Positions 58,916-64,000 of a stretch of 64,000 bases of DNA are shown in pieces. Under the pieces are notes generated by a model. That model did not search any database, was not told where the DNA came from, and worked only from the letters and a program-made list of their open reading frames with translations. The first letter of the stretch is position 1, and every line of letters begins with the position of its first letter. This DNA comes from Nocardioides psychrotolerans (GTDB lineage: Bacteria; Actinomycetota; Actinomycetes; Propionibacteriales; Nocardioidaceae): the NCBI RefSeq assembly GCF_900113685.1, contig NZ_FOQG01000001.1:310001-374000 (forward strand), given 5' to 3'. Position numbers and translations under genes: made by a program.

Positions 58916-60409
58916 ATGGATCCTTTGGGACAGCGAGAGACTCCTCCGGCGTCCCCCGAGGACGCCCAGCGCTTGCGCGCGCTCGTCGACCACCTCCCCG
59001 CGCTCGTCGCCTACTGGGACCGCGACGGGCGAAACGTGCTGGCCAACCACGCCTATGTCGAGTGGTTCGGGCTCACCCCGGAGCAGCTGCGTGGACGGCA
59101 CATCTCCGAGGTCCTCGGCGAGCGCGTCTACACGCTGAACCTGCCGCACATCAGCGCGGCGCTCGCCGGCGAGCGACAGGACTTCGAGCGCACCCTGGTC
59201 GACTCGTTCGGCCGGACGCGTCACACGCAGGCGTCCTACGTGCCCGAGGCCGTCGACGGCGAGGTCCTGGGGTTCTTCGTCCAGATCACCGACGTGACGG
59301 CCAAGGTGGAGGCCGAGCGGGACCTGGACGAGGCGCAGATGGTGGCCGGCGTGGCCTCGTGGAGCTGGGTGCCCGGTGAGGAGCTCGCGAGCTGGTCACC
59401 CCAGCTCTACCGGCTCGCCGGCGTCGACCCGGAGGGGGTCGAGCCCACGATCGAGAGCGGCCTGCGCCTGGTCCACCCGGAGGACCGCGAGATGCTGCGC
59501 GCCTCCCTCGGGGAGACGACCCATGAGCCCCAAGACCGCGAGCTGCGCTACCGCATCGTCCAACCTGACGGCGAGGTGCGCCACCTCGTCAGCCGGCTCC
59601 GGGTGGAGCGCGCCCCCGACGGCACGGTCTCGCGCCTGCGCGGCACGATGCTCGACGAGACCAGCACGCAGAATGCCCACGTGGAGGTCGCGCGGGTCAA
59701 CGACGAGCTCCTGCGGGCCAACCGCCTCCTCTCCGACACCATGGGGATGCTGGGCCACGACATCCGCCAGCCCCTGGCCGTCACCCTCGGCTACCTCGAG
59801 CACCTGCGCGGCCACGTCGCCGCGACCGAGCCGGAGGTCCTGGAGCAACGTCTTGACCGGGTGCACGCCGCCGCCCGCCGGATCCGGCGGCTCCTCGACG
59901 ACGTGCTCTCGATGGCCACGCTTGACTCGGGGCACTTGAAGGTCGGCGTCGCGACCGTGCGGGTCGACGAGCTCTTCGCCGATGTCGTCTCCGAGCTCGG
60001 CGAGGTCGACACCACACTCCTCGCCGTGGCAGCCGACTCCGAGCCGGGCCTGGAGGTCGCGTCGGACCCGTTCCACCTGCGTCAGTCGGTCGTCAACCTG
60101 GCGGTCAACGCCACGCGCTATGGCGAGCCGCCCCTGGAGCTGTCCGCCCGCGGGCTGGACGGTCACGTGGAGCTGATGGTCCGCGACGCCGGCGCCGGGG
60201 TGCCCGACGATCTCCTCCCCCGCCTCTTCACCCGCTTCGCCCGCGGGGAGAACCAGTCCGCGCGCTCGACGGGCAGCACCGGCTTCGGGCTCTACCTCGT
60301 GCGTCAGCTGGTGGAGGCCAATGCCGGCACGGTCGGCTACCGCCCGGTCGCGCCGACGGGCGCGTGCTTCACGATCACGCTGCCCTCAGCCAGCCAGCCG
60401 GCGCAGTGA
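58916..60409 (+). CDS. Soluble PAS-domain histidine kinase
   Basis: 497 aa, no membrane helices. PAS 1 (about 20-130: LPALVAYWDRDGRNVLANHA), PAS 2 (about 145-245), HisKA with phosphoacceptor in MLGHDIRQPLAV near residue 284, and a HATPase_c domain (NATRYGE, DAGAGVPDDLLPRLF, STGFGLYLVRQLV). No response regulator gene is adjacent, so it is an orphan in this window. Signal unknown. Confidence 0.9.
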   Translation: MDPLGQRETPPASPEDAQRLRALVDHLPALVAYWDRDGRNVLANHAYVEWFGLTPEQLRGRHISEVLGERVYTLNLPHISAALAGERQDFERTLVDSFGRTRHTQASYVPEAVDGEVLGFFVQITDVTAKVEAERDLDEAQMVAGVASWSWVPGEELASWSPQLYRLAGVDPEGVEPTIESGLRLVHPEDREMLRASLGETTHEPQDRELRYRIVQPDGEVRHLVSRLRVERAPDGTVSRLRGTMLDETSTQNAHVEVARVNDELLRANRLLSDTMGMLGHDIRQPLAVTLGYLEHLRGHVAATEPEVLEQRLDRVHAAARRIRRLLDDVLSMATLDSGHLKVGVATVRVDELFADVVSELGEVDTTLLAVAADSEPGLEVASDPFHLRQSVVNLAVNATRYGEPPLELSARGLDGHVELMVRDAGAGVPDDLLPRLFTRFARGENQSARSTGSTGFGLYLVRQLVEANAGTVGYRPVAPTGACFTITLPSASQPAQ

Positions 60410-61134
60410 ACGCCACAGCCGAAGGTCGGCGTGCCGCTCGAGGAAGAGCTGCGCCTCGGCGCTGAGCAGCCGCTCCTGGGCGCTCACGTCGGCATACCGC
60501 GCGTGCGCGGCAGCGAATGCCGTCTCCACCTCCGGGGTCACCGCCAGGTCGAGGCCGGCCAGCACCCGGCGCAGGGCGTGCGCGTCGGGGTCGCCGAAGA
60601 ACGACGAGTGCTCCACCACCGCCACCTGCTCGGGCCGGATCCGCGCGGCCCGCCGGATCCGGGCGTTGTGCTGGTTCCAGAACTCCACGGCCTTGCGGGC
60701 GTCGAGGCTCTCGGGCCAGCCGCGGTCGGTCACGGTGGTGGCGCGCCGGTCCCAGGACGCGGCCACCTCGGCGACGTCGCGCACGATGCAGACGAAGCGG
60801 GCCGTCGGATGCTGCTCCCAGAGCACCTGGAGCCGCGCCACGGTGAGCTTGTCCCCGACATGGGACGCCCGGTCGAACTGGGCGTCCATCCGGTCGTAGT
60901 GGACCCGCCAGCGCTCGTCGGCGTCGGGGACGATGTTGGTCAGCCCGTCGGTGAAGTCGAAGAACCGGGAGCGGTGAAGCAGTCGGGCGTGAGCTCGACG
61001 ATCCGCTTGCCCCACAGGGCCTTGTAGCGCTCCTGCCCGATGACCACACGGGGGTGGGAGCTCAGCAGGGAGGCCAGGGTCGTCGTGCCCGAGCGGCCGA
61101 CACCGACCACGAACAACGGTGTCGTGGTGGTCAC
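60386..61134 (-). pseudogene. Sulfotransferase-like gene with a frameshift
   Basis: The first ~55 codons from GTG 61134 encode a PAPS-binding start (LFVVGVGRSGTTTLASLLSS) and run into a premature stop. The rest (FFDFTDGLTNIVPDADERW to LRLWRSLRRLAG, stop 60386) continues in another frame. One base appears missing near 60967-60975; restoring it would give a continuous protein of about 249 aa with the 3'-phosphate motif in FVCIVRDVAEVAASW. Either a recent inactivation or a sequencing error. The 3' end overlaps the end of the PAS kinase gene by 24 nt. Confidence 0.75.
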
Positions 61135-61140
61135 GAGTGG

Positions 61141-61146
61141 ATCCTA
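61141..61146 (-). promoter_or_regulatory. -10 box, leaderless sulfotransferase gene
   Basis: TAGGAT on the minus strand, 6 nt before GTG 61134. Confidence 0.55.
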
Positions 61147-61165
61147 GGGGTCCGGCCACCGACAG

Positions 61166-61238
61166 AGCCGCGTGAGAGAATCGAACTCTCGACATTCGCT
61201 TTACAAGAGCGATGCTCTGCCATCTGAGCTAACGCGGC
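61166..61238 (-). tRNA. tRNA-Thr (anticodon TGT)
   Basis: Cloverleaf on the minus strand: acceptor GCCGCGT/ACGCGGC, D arm with TAGCTCAGATGGCAGAGCA, anticodon stem TCGCT/AGCGA around loop CTTGTAA (anticodon TGT, reads ACA), and T arm with GTTCGATTC. CCA is not encoded. Confidence 0.95.
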
Positions 61239-61289
61239 GTGCGCTGGGTGTGCGCGCGCACATGCTAGTCGGCGCGGTCCGGGGCGCCC

Positions 61290-64000
61290 TCACGGGCGCT
61301 TCGCGCTGGCAGCCGGACCCTCGCGGCCGAGGCGGTCAACGCCGTAGACCGTGATCCGCACCTTCTCGCGTCGACCGACGGCAGGCAGCACGACCTTGCG
61401 ACCCGTGGTGCTGAGCTGCACCCGCCGACCGTCCTCGACCACGGCGTAGACCAGCCACCGCTGCGCCCGCGAGCCCGCCCACGTCACCGTGAGGCGCGAC
61501 CGCGCGTCAACGGCCAGCTTGAGCTTGGTCGGCTTCGTGGGAAGCACGTAGCCCGGCGCGGTAAAGCCGGCGACGGTCGTGGTCGAGATCGGGAGCCCCT
61601 CGCTGTTGAGCACCACGGCCTCGATCGACCGCGTGCCGGCCACCGCGTCGGACACGGTGAACGGCAGCGAGCCGCTCGGGTCGTCACTGGTGCCGATGAC
61701 GCGGTTGAGCCCCGCCGCGCTGGTCTCGACGAAGCGGACCGAGCGGCCGCTCTCGCCGAGGTTGGTGGAGGTGTAGGACAGCGTGCGCTTCCGGCTGGTG
61801 ACGGCGCCGGCCACGGTCGCCGTGACCGCGGTCGCATCGAACGACTCCGCGACCGTGATCGCCGGCACCGCGGTCGGGCTGCCGTCGGGCTGCCGGGCCA
61901 GGCGCCGCTGGAGCTGGCTGCCTCCGGTGGCGGTGATCTTGTAGGCCACCGGCTGGGCGCTGCGCTGGATGACCACGAGACGCACCGAGTCCGTCGAGGG
62001 GCTCGGGACCAGGACGACGTCCCCGCCCTGCTGCGGCTCGAAGGGCGAGGCCTGGTCGCTCTGGACGACGATGTTGTTGTTGACGTCACGGACCACCACG
62101 GTCGGCACCCCGCCCTCCCCCGGCACGTTGACGGCGTACGACGTGGGGTCCGAGGAGCCCGGCAGGAAGAGCGTGCCGTCGGCGCTGACCGTGGCCTCGG
62201 TCGGGGACGGCGCCTCTCCGGTGGCAGGGGTCTTGTAGGACCCGATGTCGCACGTGCTGCCGACCTCGAGCCCGGTCTTCCACTTGTAGCCGACGAGGAA
62301 CCCGAGCGTGAAGCTGAACGGGTCGACGCCGAAGCTGATGTCGCCGCAGATGGCGATGCCGATGTCGGAGATCACGCCCTTGCCACCCACGCAGAGGATC
62401 ACGCAGATGTTGATCGCCGCATCGGCGTAGAAGGTGCCGGCGGCCAGGTTGACCTCGCCCCCGACGGACCCGTTGACGCCGAGGCGGGGGAAGCCGATGT
62501 CGACGGTGGTCCTGAAGTTGAACAGACCGCTGGTGTCGAAGTGCGCCTTGGTGTTGGCCAGGGCGAACCCGAAGAGTCGCAGCGTGCCCTGCAGGTCCAG
62601 CGACGCAGGACCGGTGTTGGGCACGGCGAAGCGGAAGCCGCCGCCGGTGCCGGGCGGCGACCCGATCGCGTCGATCGTGATCGGCCCCTCCGGCGTCGGG
62701 ATGGCCAGGTCGGCGCCCCCACCGATCGCGAAGCCCTCCGTGCCGTCGTAGAGGAAGCCCACGCCGGTGACCCACAGGCCGGGGTAGATCGTGAACGGGA
62801 ACGGCGGTCCGTCCTTGTAGGTCAGCCCGAGCTTCACGAGCTTGCCGGCGCGGAAGCCGATCAGCACCTCCACGAAGGAGCCCGAGGGCGGCAGCTTGAG
62901 CTGGACCTTGCCGTTGAACTCCGAGCTGGACCGGTCGTAGGTGATGAGCAGGTCCTTGAAGCCGAACTCCCCCACCGTGAGCTCCGGGGCGCGGATCGTG
63001 ATCTTGGTCAGGCTGAGGCCCTGGAGCATCGTGGTGGTGAGCACGGTCTGCCCGCTGATGACGTCGAAGGGCTGCGGGAGGGCCAGGTTGAGCGTCACCT
63101 CGGCCTTGCCGCTGGCGAACCTCACGCTGGCGATGCCGAGCGCCTTGAAGTCGAAGAGCTTGATGCCGAACTTCTCGATGCCGGTGAACTCGGTGGCACC
63201 GTCGATGTCCCAGGTCCCCGCGTCCTTCGCGAGGACGATCGGGCCTGCCTTCTGCACGACCCCCGCGGTCGCGGTGACCTTGTGCGTCTTGGTGTCCACG
63301 GTGATCCGCGTGGAGGACTTGCCGCCCACGAAACGGATGCCGTTGATGTTGACGTCGCTGGTCGTCGACCAGACCCCGGGCTTGACCTCGTCGAAGCACG
63401 GTCCCCCCTGGGCCGCGGCGACGACGCCCGCCTTGATCGTGACCGTGCGCTTGCAGGACGCGGTGTTGCCCGGCGGGGTGAACCCCCCGACGTTGGGCGG
63501 CGGGGGCGGCCCCTCCGGGTCGGGCGTCACGCCTCCGGCCGGGATGGGCGCACCGAACACGCTCCCGTTGTCGTTGTCGTCCCACACCACGAAGCCACCA
63601 CCGTCGCCTGCCGTGCGCACGCGGAGGTTGAAGGCCCGGACGTTCTTGACCAGGGTGCCGGGAGGGGTGAAGGCCCCACCACCGGCGGAGTAGGACGAGC
63701 GGATGTCCGCGAACTCGCCGGAGTCGGTCCACACGGACGTGAGGCCCCCACCGGCGTCGGCGGTCATCGTGCCGAACAGCGCAGGCCCGATGTCGGTGGC
63801 GAGGAACGGGGTCGAGAGGGAGCCGTCGGCGGCCGAGACCTTGCGGACCTGGTAGGCGTCACGGATCGCGCTGCCGAACTCGACGTGGGTCATCAGGTAG
63901 GTGCCACTGGCTCCCGTGACCATCGTCGGCTCGTTCTCACCGGGCAGCGTCTGCGAATCCAGCCAGTTGTCGATGTTGTTGTAGTCGCCGCCGGCGGTGG
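61290..64000 (-). CDS. Large secreted repeat-rich protein, 5' end beyond right edge
   Basis: At least 903 codons; the start lies to the right of the window. The visible part opens with beta-propeller-like repeats (VRKVSAADGSLSTPFLATDI), a proline-rich linker (DPEGPPPPPNVGG), then a long region of amphipathic beta repeats rich in Gly, Phe and Thr (SVRFASGKAEVTLNLALPQP, LYDGTEGFAIGGGADLAIP). A pair of cysteines follows (INICVILCVGG), and then an Ig/Fn3-like C-terminal domain (KLKLAVDARSRLTVTW). No enzyme motif is seen. Probably an exported structural or surface protein; no family assigned. Confidence 0.75.
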   Translation of the reverse strand, partial: TAGGDYNNIDNWLDSQTLPGENEPTMVTGASGTYLMTHVEFGSAIRDAYQVRKVSAADGSLSTPFLATDIGPALFGTMTADAGGGLTSVWTDSGEFADIRSSYSAGGGAFTPPGTLVKNVRAFNLRVRTAGDGGGFVVWDDNDNGSVFGAPIPAGGVTPDPEGPPPPPNVGGFTPPGNTASCKRTVTIKAGVVAAAQGGPCFDEVKPGVWSTTSDVNINGIRFVGGKSSTRITVDTKTHKVTATAGVVQKAGPIVLAKDAGTWDIDGATEFTGIEKFGIKLFDFKALGIASVRFASGKAEVTLNLALPQPFDVISGQTVLTTTMLQGLSLTKITIRAPELTVGEFGFKDLLITYDRSSSEFNGKVQLKLPPSGSFVEVLIGFRAGKLVKLGLTYKDGPPFPFTIYPGLWVTGVGFLYDGTEGFAIGGGADLAIPTPEGPITIDAIGSPPGTGGGFRFAVPNTGPASLDLQGTLRLFGFALANTKAHFDTSGLFNFRTTVDIGFPRLGVNGSVGGEVNLAAGTFYADAAINICVILCVGGKGVISDIGIAICGDISFGVDPFSFTLGFLVGYKWKTGLEVGSTCDIGSYKTPATGEAPSPTEATVSADGTLFLPGSSDPTSYAVNVPGEGGVPTVVVRDVNNNIVVQSDQASPFEPQQGGDVVLVPSPSTDSVRLVVIQRSAQPVAYKITATGGSQLQRRLARQPDGSPTAVPAITVAESFDATAVTATVAGAVTSRKRTLSYTSTNLGESGRSVRFVETSAAGLNRVIGTSDDPSGSLPFTVSDAVAGTRSIEAVVLNSEGLPISTTTVAGFTAPGYVLPTKPTKLKLAVDARSRLTVTWAGSRAQRWLVYAVVEDGRRVQLSTTGRKVVLPAVGRREKVRITVYGVDRLGREGPAASAKRP

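Overview
The window is high-GC actinobacterial chromosome, most like Nocardioides or another Nocardioidaceae member (inference from codon use, many ATGA/GTGA gene overlaps, leaderless promoters, mycofactocin genes, and HrcA/CIRCE plus HspR/HAIR control). It looks chromosomal. I see no insertion sequence, prophage, CRISPR array, rRNA or replication origin. One tRNA (Thr, anticodon TGT) lies near the right end.

Left third (about 1-27 kb): one large redox region, mostly on the minus strand. A form II molybdenum hydroxylase operon (coxS-coxL-coxM-coxG) is followed by a GAF-type regulator and the mycofactocin operon mftA-B-C-E-F. Divergent from mftA is an NDMA-type nicotinoprotein methanol/alcohol dehydrogenase, with a MoxR ATPase, a VWA protein and the mycofactocin methyltransferase mftM downstream. 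An acetate-type transporter comes next. Then, on the minus strand, come mftD, a mycofactocin-coupled SDR, a second iron-type alcohol dehydrogenase and a histidine kinase/LuxR response regulator pair. The cox maturation genes coxD-coxE-coxF(xdhC) follow. A nearly perfect 26-bp palindrome sits in the mftA/mdo divergent promoter, and related copies lie upstream of the second dehydrogenase and of mftD. Read together, this is a mycofactocin-dependent alcohol oxidation locus with its own sensor, flanked by a molybdenum oxidoreductase whose structural and maturation genes have been split apart.

Middle (27-43 kb): housekeeping and stress genes. These are a sigma/anti-sigma-like/MobA-like operon, groL with two CIRCE elements, an ATP-grasp/coiled-coil/TylF-methyltransferase group, a threonine-synthase-like enzyme with a MoaD-like sulfur carrier under a SAM-I riboswitch (best read as the MetM/MetO homocysteine route), lon with a HAIR operator, and the trehalose genes otsB and otsA.

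Right third (43-64 kb): assorted metabolism. It holds a secreted M15 peptidase, an MFS transporter coupled to a PLP decarboxylase of the sphingosine-phosphate-lyase type, a sugar kinase/class II aldolase/TetR operon with a 19-bp tandem repeat at a gene junction, a secreted amine-oxidase-like flavoprotein plus beta-propeller pair, ung, a DODA-type dioxygenase, an aldehyde dehydrogenase/GMC oxidoreductase operon behind a KstR-like box, pdxY, a PAS histidine kinase, a frameshifted sulfotransferase, the tRNA, and a large secreted protein running off the right edge.

Several decayed genes are visible: a peptidase-like hydrolase, a VOC fragment, a YCII/sigma-factor deletion fusion and two short unidentified remnants. 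At least twelve genes have a TANNNT-like -10 box 6-7 nt before the start codon, which predicts leaderless mRNAs.
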